Positions 23,064-33,450 are shown, counted from the first letter of the stretch. The stretch: DNA of 64,000 nucleotides from Campanula takesimana (GCA_026119855.1 JAOWBW010001596.1:185425-249424), one strand, 5' to 3'. Numbers and translations are program-made. Notes: generated from the sequence alone by a model not told the origin.

Positions 23064-23820
23064 ACGAGTACTTTGATGAGACTAAATCGGGAAGCGATTA
23101 AGGTAAGTAAAATGTAATTTATTTAATTGTTATTGCATTTTCTTTTTATAGGTTAGAATTTAGATAAATATTTGTAATAAAAAAGAGGTAAAGGCTCCTA
23201 ATGTCCTCCCTTAATTATAAAAAGGCAAGGTTGGCTGTCCCCCTCATTGTAAATATGCCTTTAATTAATAAAATTTAAAGGGTACCGTCCCTTTTTTCTT
23301 TTATATACTATCATTTATTTTATTTTTTTCTATGTTTGTTTTCAATAGAATGTTGATTTAGGTTTATTTTTTTAAAAAAATAAATCACTTATGAAATAAT
23401 TTTATTAATAGTAGATAGAAAGAAATAGAAAAAAGAAGGTAAAAACTAAAAATCATTTTAAAATATTTGTAATAAAAAGCATTTTTCTATGTTTGTCTTT
23501 ATCTTACTCCACTTTCCAGTGTCCACTCGTCATATTTTTTTTTTAATCAGTCAGAAGTCAGAACTGACTGTCAGTGTCTTACACTCGTCAGTTTTTTTTT
23601 TTAATCAGTCAGTTGAGTGAGAGAAAAAAAAAAAAAAAGAGGAACCGCTGAGCCAAACCGGAACCGGTTTGTACCAACCGGTGTTAGGCCGGGCCGGTTA
23701 AGGTTCACCTTTTTGCCAAACCGGAACCGGTTTTGGCCATCCTATAAACGTTTATCAGCGGCTAGGATTTACAACTAGAATGGTTTCAAATGATTGAAAC
23801 AATGGTTTTCCCCTAAAAAA
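23064..23820. other. hAT 3' untranslated region and flank
   Basis: AT-rich 3' sequence of the hAT element. It includes a purine run and a CCGGAACCGG-rich subterminal block (23645-23743), where hAT transposases usually bind. The element ends at 23743; 23744-23820 is unassigned flank. Confidence 0.6.
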
Positions 23821-24436
23821 CTACCGTATTCACTCAGTTTAAGGTTCCTACTTTTTTTTTTTTTTGATATGTTTCAGTTTAAGGTTTTTAGTTGCTTTAT
23901 TCCTTAAATGACAAAGGATGAATAGTGTTTTGGACATTCTTGTCCTCATAAAGTTCATATATTATAAAAAGAGTGCTATTATTTGCACCCGTAAAATTGC
24001 TGAATATACCCGCAATGACAATTCTTACAAAAATGCCATCAATCTAAAAGTCCATTCTAACCCTTCTATGTTATACACCGTTTATTAGTTTTCCACTACA
24101 TTTTCTTTAGTTATTTACTAAATACACCGACAACATTAACTCCCTCGTTAATCTACCCATTAAAGTAGTGTTTGGTTACCCTTTCATATTCTGCTGTTTC
24201 AATTTGGCTTTTGGACTCTAGGCCCCCTGGGCGAAATCCAAATGCCATAAAAACCCAAGGCCAGATCAAAATCCCATTTAAACCCACTATAGCCCACAAC
24301 CCGCCCAGCCTTGCCCATGCCAGCCCCGCCCATCCAACCTCATACCAGAGCCCGCCCATACCCAGCCCGCCCATGCCATGCCCAGCCAACCTCATACCCG
24401 AGCCCAGCCCATGCCCACCGTTTGGATACAAAATTA

Positions 24437-24503
24437 AAATGTTGAGTATGGGAATTGAACCCATGTTAGCTATATGGCAAAGTATTGCTTAACCACTATA
24501 CAA
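24437..24503 (-). other. tRNA-like motif (A and B boxes)
   Basis: On the minus strand, a TGGCTTGTATAGTGGTTAAG-type A box is followed at normal spacing by GGGTTCAATTCCC, close to the pol III B box. It is not a full tRNA: the acceptor stem does not pair. It is likely a SINE head or a tRNA-derived piece within the TIR element. Confidence 0.5.
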
Positions 24504-24944
24504 GCCAATTATTTGTTAAATGTTTTGCAATGTTTTATACTACTACTTCTACAAGACGAAAATAAATGGAAAAAAAATAGATTTTCAACCAATTAGTATA
24601 ATTCTTGATTATTCCCAAAACATCAACTTTTTATTAAAAAAAATAAAAATGTAATTTAAAAAATATAAAGTATCTAAATATTTATTATAAAAAAATATGA
24701 AAGATATAAAAGATAAATTAAATTATAATTTTAAAATATCGTATTTGATATTTTTCTTATATTTTCATTATTACCCTCCAGTTAAATCATTTATTTACAT
24801 AAAATGACACAATTTTAGCTTTTTATTGCGGAATTGTCATTGCATTCCTATACCTAAGAGTATAAGACCCGAATCATAAAACTCTCATATTTTATTCCCT
24901 CATCCACTTTTATATTTACATATAAGATTAGAATGAGTCTATTT

Positions 24945-25610
24945 TACAAAAAACAAAAATGCACTTATAAGACCTTTAAGAGACAAATAAGTCTGATATG
25001 AGACCTATAAATGGTCTCATAAATCTGATATTAGACTTATGAGAGCTATTTACAAGGTCTCATGTCAAACATATGAGATCTATTTTACAAGGTCTCATAA
25101 GTCTATAAAAAGTCCATTTACAGGTCTCATAAAAGACTTATGAGAGCTATTTTAGAAAACAAAAATGCACTTCTGATATGAGACCTTGTAAATGGTCTCA
25201 TAAGTCTAATATCAAACTTATGAGAGCTATTTACAAGGTCTCATAAGTCTCATATCAGACTTATGAGATCTATTTTACAAGGTCTCATAAGTCTGTAAAA
25301 AGTCCATTTTACAGGTCTCATAAAAGACTTATGAGAGCTATTTTACAAAAACAAAAAATGCACTTCTGATATGAGACCTTGTAAATGGTCTCATAAGTCT
25401 AATATCAGACTTATGAGAGCTATTTACAAGGTCTCATAAGTCTCATATCAGACTTATGAGATCTATTTTACAAGGTCTCATAAGTCTGTAAAAAGTCCAT
25501 TTTACAGGTCTCATAGAAGACTTCTGAGATCTATTTACAAGGTCTCATGGTCTCATATCAGACTTATGAGATCTATTTACAAGGTCTCATAAGTAGTTGT
25601 TGTCTTATAT
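24945..25610. repeat. Palindromic repeat array (GGTCTCATAAGTCT)
   Basis: About 660 bp built from GGTCTCATAAG, its complement CTTATGAGACC and linkers such as AAACAAAAATGCACTTCTGA. A higher-order unit of about 183 bp is visible (compare 25154 and 25337). Neighbouring words are self-complementary, so the array can form many short hairpins. Confidence 0.8.
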
Positions 25611-25957
25611 CTTTTAGGTATAGGACCAATGTAGTGGTAATTATGTAAATAAATGCCTAAGTTAGTATTTTAGTAAATAATAGACTTAAATGGTGTCATT
25701 AATGTAAATAAGTGTCTTAACTGAAAGGTAATAATGAAAAAATATACAAATTTCTCAATTATAGTTTCATTTATTTTTAGGCCTTTCATAATTTTTTAAT
25801 AAAAAAATTAGTTTTTATATATATATATTTGTTTACAAAATATGATAGTTTTTTGAATATTTATGATTTTCATTAATTGATTATAAAATCTCTATTTTTT
25901 AAATTTAGTTTCGTCCAGATTAGTTTTAGTTATATTACATATTGTAAAATGTGACCA

Positions 25958-26030
25958 AGTTGTGGATTGGGTTAGTGGTTAAGACATAGTTCTACCAAGA
26001 AGAAGTCTTGAGTTCGACCCCTATAAGCTT
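25958..26030 (+). other. tRNA-like motif (A and B boxes)
   Basis: GGGTTAGTGGTTAAGACATA resembles a pol III A box, and GAGTTCGACCCC a B box, on the plus strand. It is in mirror orientation to the similar motif at 24437-24503, both pointing toward the nearest end of the TIR element. It is not foldable as a complete tRNA by eye. Confidence 0.5.
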
Positions 26031-27205
26031 CATTTTTTATTTTTAATTAAAACGGGCGGGTTCTGGGTTCTGGATCCGGGCGGGTGGATCCGTAGCAGGT
26101 CGGGGCATTGGGCCTGAGTGATCAAGTGGGCCGGGCAGCTTGAGTGATGGGTTTTCGGGCTTTTGTGGAATTTTGATTTGGTTATTGGGTGGAGGTGGAA
26201 TTTTGAATCTTAGATGGACTTTTATGGAGAAAAGATCTGGGAGAAGGGGCCTCAAGGAATTATTCCTTTCAATTTTCAAAATCACTGTCTGTACCTTCAA
26301 CCCACGCTTTCACAATCTCCAAGAGCTCCAAACACCCATCCATGATCAGACCTTCCACTCCGAGTCTCCGTCCCTCTTCGGGGCCTACATACACTTTCAT
26401 CATCTTCGTTCTCTTTCGTCAAACTGTCCAACGGAATCATCACATACACCGGCAGTCCTCTCTTCGTCGCCGCCGAAGTATCCTCCGAGAAGGAGATACT
26501 CGGCTGTCGATGTCTGTTGCTCCTTGTCGTTTTACAGTCAGGTGATGATTTATTGGTGACCTTCGCACTGCCGACGCGCTTACGATGTCGCCGACTGATC
26601 TCTAGATACGTTACTCACTAAATCGACACCGATTCGGGTGCTTAAAGCTCCGATTTGGCTCATCAAATTCATCCCCATTTCCTAAACTTAACGAAAATGA
26701 TCATATCCACAATAAATTGAACAACAATTGAATTAATTTACAGGAATTGAACAACACTTTTGGATTAGTGTTCTGAGCGGTGTTTGTCGGAAATGGGTTT
26801 GGCGTTAAAGGAAGACTGCTTGTTTTTTTTTTTGTTTTAGGGATTTGAGTTTGACTAGACTGGGTGTATGAGTGTGTGGGTGTATGGGTGGTTTTGCTAA
26901 TTCATGTGGGTGTATAATTATGAGTTTAAAAGGGTAATATGGGAAAAGAGCTGGTGTATCTAGTGTTGGTTGGGTGATTCTTTTAGGTAAACTTAGTATT
27001 GCGGGTATATTGAGCAATTTTGCGGGTGTAAATAGTAGTAATCTATAAAAAAACCTATCACTTACCTATCTGTTTTTCACTCATTTGCTTTATGAATGGA
27101 CAATTATATCCTCCACTCACAACTATTCTTGACCCAAGTTTGTCTTGATTCCTTAATAAGCGTGTAAAATCAAACTAAAAATCTTAAACAAGGACGGAAG
27201 GAGTA

Positions 27206-27454
27206 GTTTTTTTTTTTAAGCAAACAACACAAACTTTCATTAATTAATTTAAAAAACATGGCACTCCACAACATTCTAAGGCTCATCCCAAAGATGAGGA
27301 TTTCGATCAATGCGTACAATCATAAAAAATATGTCAGCCTTCATGGAAAAGTCTAACTCTTCTAGAATCAAAAAGCTCAACATTGAACCAAATCTCCATT
27401 GAACGCTCTTACTAACAATGATTTGAGATACACAAATGCATTTCCAAGCATATC
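27206..27454 (-). pseudogene. LINE ORF2 C-terminal remnant, 3' part
   Basis: On the minus strand the sequence right after the LTR insertion encodes YAWKCIC … SVQWRFG, resembling the W(R/K)xI … G(L/M)RWRIG segment near the C-terminus of plant LINE ORF2. It ends in a run of A on the minus strand (T run at about 27208-27219), as expected for a non-LTR element. It is continuous with 29349-29534 once the LTR element is removed. Confidence 0.6.
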
Positions 27455-27967
27455 TGACGCAGCGGAATACAAGCTTTCAGGATAACCGTGATGGAAATCC
27501 TTGTAATTTGTAAAGAGATAGCAATAATCTACCGAAGAGATTATTGACCTAATCCAATCCAGGAATTAGGGTTTCCACAAGCCTAATGGCTACAGGGAAT
27601 AAACCCTAAAAATGCACTAACGGCAAATATAATTTTATTAATAAAAAAAGCTAACTATTACAAAACCCTAACAAAAGTATTTATACTACTACGGAGTATT
27701 CTAGAAACCCTAAATAAAAAACATACTTTAACTTATTACTAAACTGCGCTTAATATTAAAACAAAACAAAACGAAAACGAAAAATAAAGTTCCAGTCGAA
27801 TTACCGGACACGGTCGTGCCCTAAGATAAGCACAGCCGTGCTATGCTTGTCGAGAGAATCCCTTCACCAGCCTTTTTGTGCACGGTCGAGCAGTAAAATT
27901 GGCACGGCCGTGCCATTCCGGTCGAGTCCCCCAGTTTCTTCCCAGCGCTGCTTCTCGTTCTACATCA
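27455..27967 (-). repeat. 3' LTR of the small LTR element
   Basis: 513 bp; compared with the 5' LTR it has several substitutions and small indels (for example AAGCTTTCAGG versus AACCTTTTCAGG), so the insertion is older than that of the copia element. Confidence 0.88.
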
Positions 27968-28029
27968 TACTCCCCTTCTTGAAAAGAACTCGACCCCGAG
28001 TTCTCGTCCGATGTTTGAAAAGTGCCGTC

Positions 28030-28803
28030 TCACTTAAACAAATATTTTGAATAAATCAAAGTCTTTCGTGCGACGGGACGAAGGGTGATAGTGTTACCGC
28101 GCCATTTGAAAATATATTTCGAATAAATTTTACCTTTAAACACAGTATCTCGTAGAACAGCTTCTGTCGGACAAAGAATCAGGCTCTCTTCGCCATCCTC
28201 TTGCACTGTTTTCGCTGGAGCTGTATCTCCACCCACGGAAAGAAAATTATTACTAACTTCCTCTCCTTTGAAACCTTTAATTACCAGATTCTGATTCGCG
28301 GATTCAACTGTAACGTCATCTTCACCGTCCGAAACTGAATCTTCTAATCTCTGGACCGGCGGATCACGTTGGAGGCTTTCCACGTGTCCTACAAGTTCCT
28401 CGGTAACAACTTCGGTACCTGCCCGTGACTCAGAGTTGACACTATTTCTGAGATTCTGCAACAATACCTCGAACTGAGCCCGACGTTCTTCTTCAGCACG
28501 TTCATAAACTGAAGATCTACGCGCTTCCAGTTTTTGAATTTTGGCAGTATAGTGATCGGCTTTGTCAACATAAAATTGGGCCTCCATCCTATGTCGCTGC
28601 CTAAGCACTCGCTCTCCTGCTACTCGACCCAGATCTCTGATTGATTTATATTTCTGCACACGTCGATCATGCTTGTCCGCTTCGTCGAGTTCTTCGTCCT
28701 CTAACACTAGGAAATATTGTTCCTGTTGTCGAGAACGATCCAATCGAATATTGATTGTACGAATAACATCATAGATGTCGTTGCTCCCGTTGTTACCGGC
28801 CAT
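28030..28803 (-). CDS. Gag-like protein of the small LTR element
   Basis: ATG at 28803-28801 lies 32 bases inside the primer site and starts MAGNNGSNDIYDVIRTINIR; the frame is open for 257 codons. The product is strongly charged and probably coiled-coil (ELDEADKHDRRVQKYK, KIQKLEARRSSVYERAEEE), followed by an acidic linker (SVSDGEDDVTVES). No CCHC knuckle or protease motif is visible. Its place directly after the primer site supports a gag-derived role in particle assembly; no closer family can be named. An intact frame in a pol-less element is notable. Confidence 0.6.
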   Translation of the reverse strand: MAGNNGSNDIYDVIRTINIRLDRSRQQEQYFLVLEDEELDEADKHDRRVQKYKSIRDLGRVAGERVLRQRHRMEAQFYVDKADHYTAKIQKLEARRSSVYERAEEERRAQFEVLLQNLRNSVNSESRAGTEVVTEELVGHVESLQRDPPVQRLEDSVSDGEDDVTVESANQNLVIKGFKGEEVSNNFLSVGGDTAPAKTVQEDGEESLILCPTEAVLRDTVFKGKIYSKYIFKWRGNTITLRPVARKTLIYSKYLFK

Positions 28804-28835
28804 CTTCCAAGGATCGCACCTTTTCTGATACCAAT

Positions 28836-29348
28836 TGACGCATCGGAATACAACCTTTTCAGGATAACCGTGATGGGAATCCTTGTAAAGAGATAGCAAT
28901 AATCTACTGAAGAGATTATTGACCTAATCCAATCTAGGAATTAGGGTTTCAACAAGCCTAACAGCTACAGGGAATAAACCCTAAAAATGCACTAACGGCA
29001 AATATGATTTTATTAATAAAAAAAAACTAACTATTACAAAACCCTAACAAAAGTATTTATACTACTACGGAGTATTCTAGAATAAATAAAAAACCTACTT
29101 TATCTTATTACTAAATTGCCCTTAATATTAAAACAAAACAAAAAAAAAACAGAAAAACGGAAAATAAAGTTCCAGTCGAATTACCGGACACGGTCGTGCC
29201 CTAAGATAAGCACGGCCGTGCTATGCTTGTCGAGAGAATCCCTTCACCAGCCTTTTTGTGCACGGTCGAGCAGTAAAAATTGGCACGGCCGTGCCATTCC
29301 GGTCGAGTCCCCCAGTTTCTTCCCAGCGCTGCTTCTCGTTCTACATCA
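28836..29348 (-). repeat. 5' LTR of the small LTR element
   Basis: 513 bp; in the element's orientation it is followed directly by the tRNA-Met primer site. It contains GGCACGGCCGTGCC-like self-complementary words (about 29282-29295). Confidence 0.88.
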
Positions 29349-29534
29349 ATAACTTGGGCACGGCCTAATAGTGGCCTTCAAACAAATCCCACACGGATAA
29401 TATTTGGCTTTGAAGACACGCCAAATTAAAGCATTTGGGTTGACAATAAATGTCCAACCAAACGTCCAAAGCATTGCAATAAAGAGAAACCCGAACATCA
29501 AATAAAGACTCTTAGAACGATGGAGAGAAGTCAA
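29349..29534 (-). pseudogene. LINE ORF2 C-terminal remnant, 5' part
   Basis: The minus-strand frame contains NPNALIWRVFKAKYYP and KATIRPCPSY, matching the conserved 'L.. R.. KAKYFP … PSY.W' stretch at the C-terminal end of plant LINE ORF2. Similarity fades near 29530, as in a 5'-truncated LINE insertion. The small LTR element splits it from its 3' part. Confidence 0.65.
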
Positions 29535-29539
29535 AGGCT

Positions 29540-29645
29540 CTCAATAAAAGACAAAATACCAAGGCTCCCGTCGAAGGGGAGAAGACAAAGACTCCCAACG
29601 AATGGGAGAAGACAAAAGCTCCCAACAACGGGGAGAAGACATATA
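29540..29645. repeat. Short minisatellite (about 27 bp x 3-4)
   Basis: Units such as AGGCTCCC…GGGGAGAAGACAA repeat about every 27 bases, each with a small self-complementary CTCCC/GGGAG pair. No other function is apparent. Confidence 0.6.
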
Positions 29646-30600
29646 ACATTACGAAAAAATCGATTTGATTGCACGAGAAAATTGACGGAGGGAGGAGCGC
29701 TTGCTATGGCTACTTCGACCACCAGCATCGATCTTCGTCAAATCCATAATCCTCAAATTTGATTCTTCAAAATCAATATTATTGAAAACCACAAAAACAC
29801 AAAGCCTTGTAATAGATAATGAACTAGATCTGTAATAGATTTAGTATGGTTTATAACACGATGACAATTTCCTTAAATGAAACCAACTTTCTAAAATAAA
29901 GTAAAAAAAAAAAAGCAATGGAAATTAGTGGTCGAAATCCAACGAAGAACGCCGGACCGTAGTGGTTACAAACGCAAGGAAGAAGAGGAAGTTCTTTGAA
30001 GTTTACAAAATATTAGTTTTTAAAAAAGAATTGAAGTGATAAATGAGAGAGTGTTTCAAAATCAAAAGGATCGACTGACCAGTGCCCAACGAGGGTTCGC
30101 CACTAGCACTAGTCCCACTCCCGTTACAAAATCAAAGTGAATGTCCAAACATACTATTGATCAAGAACAAATTTCAATATTTATTTTGCGAAAGAGTAAT
30201 AACATTCAATAAAAAAAGAAAGTAATGATATTTAATCAGTTCAAAGTATAATACCGAAACTACCCTCACGGAGTTTTCTGATATTATGCCAAATTTGTTA
30301 GTTATTTCTAATGAGAGTACTTCAATATGGTACAATCTCTATCCAACCTTTAGAATTCCCAACCAGATGAATGTGAGGTTAACGAATTAACACCATTAAA
30401 CTACAAAACAAAAACAAATATTCTGCTATGTCAGTACACCCACCGCTCATGTTCTCTGTTTTCTGTTAATACCCAACATTGGACCCGTTCAACAACCGAG
30501 CCAGCAGTTCAGTTCGCGACCTGCAAAACGGGTCATCATCTAACAGCCTCTGGTGCAAAGTTGCAATAAGGTGTGTGCAGGCACACCAACTTTTTGCAAG
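29646..30600. other. Unassigned region
   Basis: No supported gene. It may be internal or 3' sequence of the damaged Mutator-like element to its right, but I found no terminal repeat here. Confidence 0.3.
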
Positions 30601-30611
30601 TCAAGCACACG

Positions 30612-31471
30612 CTAGCGAATCCCACACCAATAATAACCCCCACTGTCGTCTTTCGCGAATCCAACCTCACTGCTCTTCTGAACAAGCTCAAGAAACAAGG
30701 CAGTAAACACCCACAACAGAACACCATCTACTGTGTTTGTTGCATTATCATCCCCTTGAGATGGTAAAACCCACTCTGAATCATCAACTTCAACATCAAT
30801 CTCTTCATATGCACTATCACTATAACCTGAGCTTTTATCATATTCACATTCATTTCTTTCTTCATCTACTTCCACATTTTTCTATCTACTTTCACCCATT
30901 TGATATTCCTTATTATGCTTGCAGTATACTCCCTCCGTCCCAGCTCACTTGAGACTTTTAGACCAAAACTGGTCAACTTAAGGTCGGTTTGACCAACACT
31001 TAATAGAAATATTTATGTTCCAAAAAACTTTTTAAAAATTGTTATTGAGAGGATTTTTAATGGTGGTCATTTTACATTTTTTTAATTTTTGTTCAGATCA
31101 TAAATATTTCTATAAAGTGTTGGTCAAACCGACCTTAAGTTGACCAGTTTTGGTCAAAAAGTTTCAAGGGACGGAGGGAGTATATCAACAATTCTATTAG
31201 TATCATCAACAAATCCAACCATTTTAGCTACAACTTCATCAGTAGACATTAGGGTTAACCCTGTGGCCATCAGACTACCAGGCATGCAGTAGAAGTAACT
31301 AGCATATGATTTATACCCCAAATTCTTGTACATTATATCAAAATCTTGATTGACACTTCACCCAAAGATACTTTAACCACTTCTACTTCACCACTTAAAT
31401 AATAAGTAAATGGATGGTAGATAAACTCACCACCATGGTGTAATCTAATACAAACATAGTCTCCATCTGCA
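30612..31471 (-). pseudogene. Mutator-like transposase N-terminal region (PB1-like), broken
   Basis: After an acceptor (TTCTATATGCAG, 31472-31483), the minus strand encodes DYVCIRLHHGGEFIYHP and YYLSGEVEVVKVS, then in another frame MYKNLGYKSYASYFYCMPGS and STDEVVAKMVGFVDDTN. This is the PB1-like module at the N-terminus of many plant MULE proteins ('HHGGEF … YYxxPG … D..V..M'). A MITE (30929-31180) interrupts it, and an acidic segment (EYDKSSGYSDSAYEEIDVE) follows after a TAG stop. One frameshift (about 31345), one stop and the MITE make it non-functional; the catalytic part is absent. Confidence 0.7.
30929..31180. mobile_element. TA-type MITE with long arms
   Basis: 252 bp with TA at 30927-30928 and 31181-31182. 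Its arms pair over about 95 bases (AACTGGTCAACTTAAGGTCG and complement), leaving a small loop. A transcript would form a long hairpin, a usual small-RNA source. It sits inside the MULE pseudogene. Confidence 0.87.
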
Positions 31472-32024
31472 TATAGAAAGAACAAAGAGAAATAAAAGCA
31501 AACAAAGAGGTAATCAACCCACTGTGTACTAACCAAAAGACCAAACACATACACTTTCAAATAAAATAACGACATTGGGGACCATATTTTTCTTAGAATA
31601 TTTGGAAATTGTCCCTATTATTCATGCACACACAGGTCATTTTTTACAGAATAGAAACATTTATAAACCATAAAACAACAATACTTACAATAAACAACAG
31701 CATTATATGTTAGAAACATGAATTTTTATAGTTCAACACAAGATTCAAAATAGAATTTTACCTTCGTTTCCACTTCGTGTTTTGCCTGCTACGTCATCTA
31801 TTTGTGACCGCATAATTCCATAAAAATCCACCATTCTTATCTTGATTTGAATCACGATTAACCTAAATCATCGGCAAACCCTAATTCAATTTTCGTCTTT
31901 ACTCTTTCACAAAAACTCACCAACCAAATTTAATGGAGTAATGGTTAGATCTATTTGTGGTTGGGGTTAATCGATTCCCCGTACCACTAACTTTGCACAT
32001 GCCCATAAATACACTCACTTTTTG

Positions 32025-32206
32025 GACGAAATTTCCTAGCACGTGATGAGTCACGTGAAAATCCAAGTTAGTTTTGTAACGCCCGTCTGTCGTTGGGGGA
32101 AGTGGGATAATTTAAACTTTTGGTAGCATTTTGGGACAAATTTGGCATTGGGGAGCAAAGTGGGATTCGGTGTATACTTTTGGGGGTGAACGTATTTTGG
32201 CCAATT
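32025..32206. mobile_element. Mutator-type terminus (GGCCAAAATAC family)
   Basis: The right end …GGTGAACGTATTTTGGCC, preceded by GAGCAAAGTGGGATTCGGTG, resembles the termini of the element at 52425-53703 (…GTGCAAAGTGAGAATCGGTG … ATGTATTTTGGCC). It is probably one end of the element that carried the PB1-like pseudogene at 30612-31471. No clear partner end was found. Confidence 0.5.
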
Positions 32207-32590
32207 GGGCGAATCAAGTAAGTAACACAACCCCATTTACGTTTTTCGAATTGCTTCTATGTTTACAATAACAATTAAAGGCTCTTACCAATACATCATT
32301 TGGCCAAAGGGAAACAACCATGAATGACTGACAATTTTAAAATAAACAAAAAGTCTTTGGTATATTTTTTGGACATGAGTTCTCCTAGCCTCCTTCCAAC
32401 TTCCTTTTAGCAATTTCTTCCTTTCTCTTTCTTTTTTTTTTTAACTAAAAATAGTAATATAACAAATATTAAAAAAAACGAAACCACCGTATTAATCGTA
32501 TCATTAAGACAATTAAACAAGCGCACGCATAACATGTTCAAATTTTAGAAACTGTTTCTTTTTTTAGTTTTCACTTGTTCAAATTTTAGA
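32207..32590. other. Unassigned AT-rich region
   Basis: No gene seen. Near its end the phrase TTCAAATTTTAGAAACT is repeated (32540 and 32579), leading into the tandem array. Confidence 0.3.
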
Positions 32591-33085
32591 AACTATTTGT
32601 TAGTATAAAAACTAGGACGTGCATTTCTCAATTGTTAGTATAATAATTGAGACATGCATTTCTCAGTTGTTAGTATAATAACTAAGACAATCATTTTTCA
32701 GTTGTTCACACATGAGTTGAGAATAATAACTAATACATTTATTTCTTAGTTGTTCACACATGTGTTGAGAATAATAATTGAGACATTCATTTTTTAGTTT
32801 TTCATGCATGAGTTGAGAATAATAATTGAGACATTCATTTCTCAGTTGTTCAAATATGAGTTGAGTCTAATAACTGAGACATTCATTTTACAGTTGTTCA
32901 CACAAGTGTGAGTATAATAACTGAGACATTCATTTCTTAGTTTATCACACATGAGTTGAGCATGATAACTGAAATATTCATTTCTCAGTTGTTCAGATAT
33001 GAGTTAAGTATAATAACTGGGATATTCATTTCTCAGTTGCTCACGCATGAGTTGAGTATAATAAATGAGAAATTCATCACTAAAT
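32590..33085. repeat. Tandem repeat array (about 48-bp unit, 9-10 copies)
   Basis: The unit is close to AGTTGTTCACACATGAGTTG followed by AGTATAATAACTGAGACATT and CATTTCTC. Early copies lack about 14 bases (period about 39-40), later ones are about 48-54. The array encodes a repetitive frame (IFISQL… 32956-33138), which is a by-product of the repeat. Confidence 0.75.
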
Positions 33086-33450
33086 TTTTCACATCTGACA
33101 ATCAATTTCATAGTTGTGTGTTGTCAAATGCTCTTTAAATAATTATGAAATCAATATCTCAGTTGTTTCAAGCTAAATATTTGGTTAATTAATGCTAAAT
33201 GCATTGATGCATCATGTGTGAAATAACTGATAACTAACTCAATATCGCAGTTCTTTAAAGTCAAAACGTGATCATGCTCTCATGTTCCCTCTAGACAAGT
33301 GATACATTAATCTATCTCATTTATAAAAAAAGAAAAAAATGATCAATTGTAAAGAATACTCCTAACGAAAAAGGGAAGAAAAAAAGGCCAATCAACACAT
33401 GTCACATTTTATGTTAAATTAATAATAGCTCACAAAAGAAACAAAAAAAG
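33086..33450. other. Unassigned AT-rich region
   Basis: Degenerate tail of the tandem array, then AT-rich DNA with no recognised feature. Confidence 0.3.

Larger units (their letters stand above)
14942..23743 (+). mobile_element. hAT DNA transposon, interrupted by the Athila-like element
   Basis: hAT sequence runs 14942-15532, then resumes at 20884 after the nested retrotransposon and ends at 23743 with ACCGGTTTTGGCCATCCTA, a hAT-type terminus rich in CCGGTT. The true 5' terminus is missing: at about 14900 the sequence folds back on itself. A version with the 5' flank up to a terminus (TGGTCATCCCTTA at about 44228-44240) is found inverted at 42835-44240. The bases flanking 23743 and 44240 do not match as an 8-bp duplication, so these two ends may not come from one insertion. 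Confidence 0.8.
23971..27043. mobile_element. 3.07-kb TIR element nested in a MITE
   Basis: Terminal inverted repeats of about 45 bp (GAGTGCTATTATTTGCACCC at the left; the complement of GATTACTACTATTTACACCC at the right) are flanked by a perfect 8-bp duplication TATAAAAA (23963-23970, 27044-27051). Eight bases suit hAT, the long TIR suits Mutator; the class is open. The interior is mirror-like: GC-rich block (24290-24420), minus-strand tRNA-like motif, AT-rich part, palindromic repeat array, AT-rich part, plus-strand tRNA-like motif, GC-rich block (26050-26180), then a 420-bp open frame (26140-26559) without recognised homology. No transposase is seen. Confidence 0.75.
23821..27203. mobile_element. 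TA-type MITE split by a 3-kb insertion
   Basis: The left part (23821-23970) begins CTACCGTATTCACTCAGTTT and matches the first half of the MITE at 2907. The right part (27044-27203) ends AACAAGGACGGAAGGAG followed by TA and matches its second half. Taking out 23971-27043 plus one copy of the 8-bp TATAAAAA restores a single MITE of the normal length. Confidence 0.82.
27455..29348 (-). mobile_element. Small non-autonomous LTR retrotransposon
   Basis: Two 513-bp LTRs (27455-27967 and 28836-29348), with ends TGATGTAGAACGAG and TGCGTCA on the minus strand. The primer site ATTGGTATCAGA (tRNA-Met type) is at 28835-28824 and a polypurine tract (AAGAAGGGGAGTA) is at 27980-27968. The flanks ATATC (27450-27454) and ATAAC (29349-29353) are a probable 5-bp duplication with one change. 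The interior is only 868 bp and holds one gag-like frame and no pol. Size and content suit a TRIM/TR-GAG class element, mobilised in trans. It is inserted in a LINE remnant. Confidence 0.88.

Noticed and set aside
24437..24503. Genuine tRNA gene
   Set aside because: A and B boxes only; acceptor and anticodon stems do not pair by eye, as also for 25958-26030 and 33451-33525.
26140..26559. 139-aa open frame in the TIR element
   Set aside because: No recognisable domain and GC-block composition; kept only as a note in the element entry, not as a gene.
32590..33085. Possible CRISPR-like array (regular repeats)
   Set aside because: This is plant nuclear DNA; the units are imperfect tandem repeats without unique spacers.
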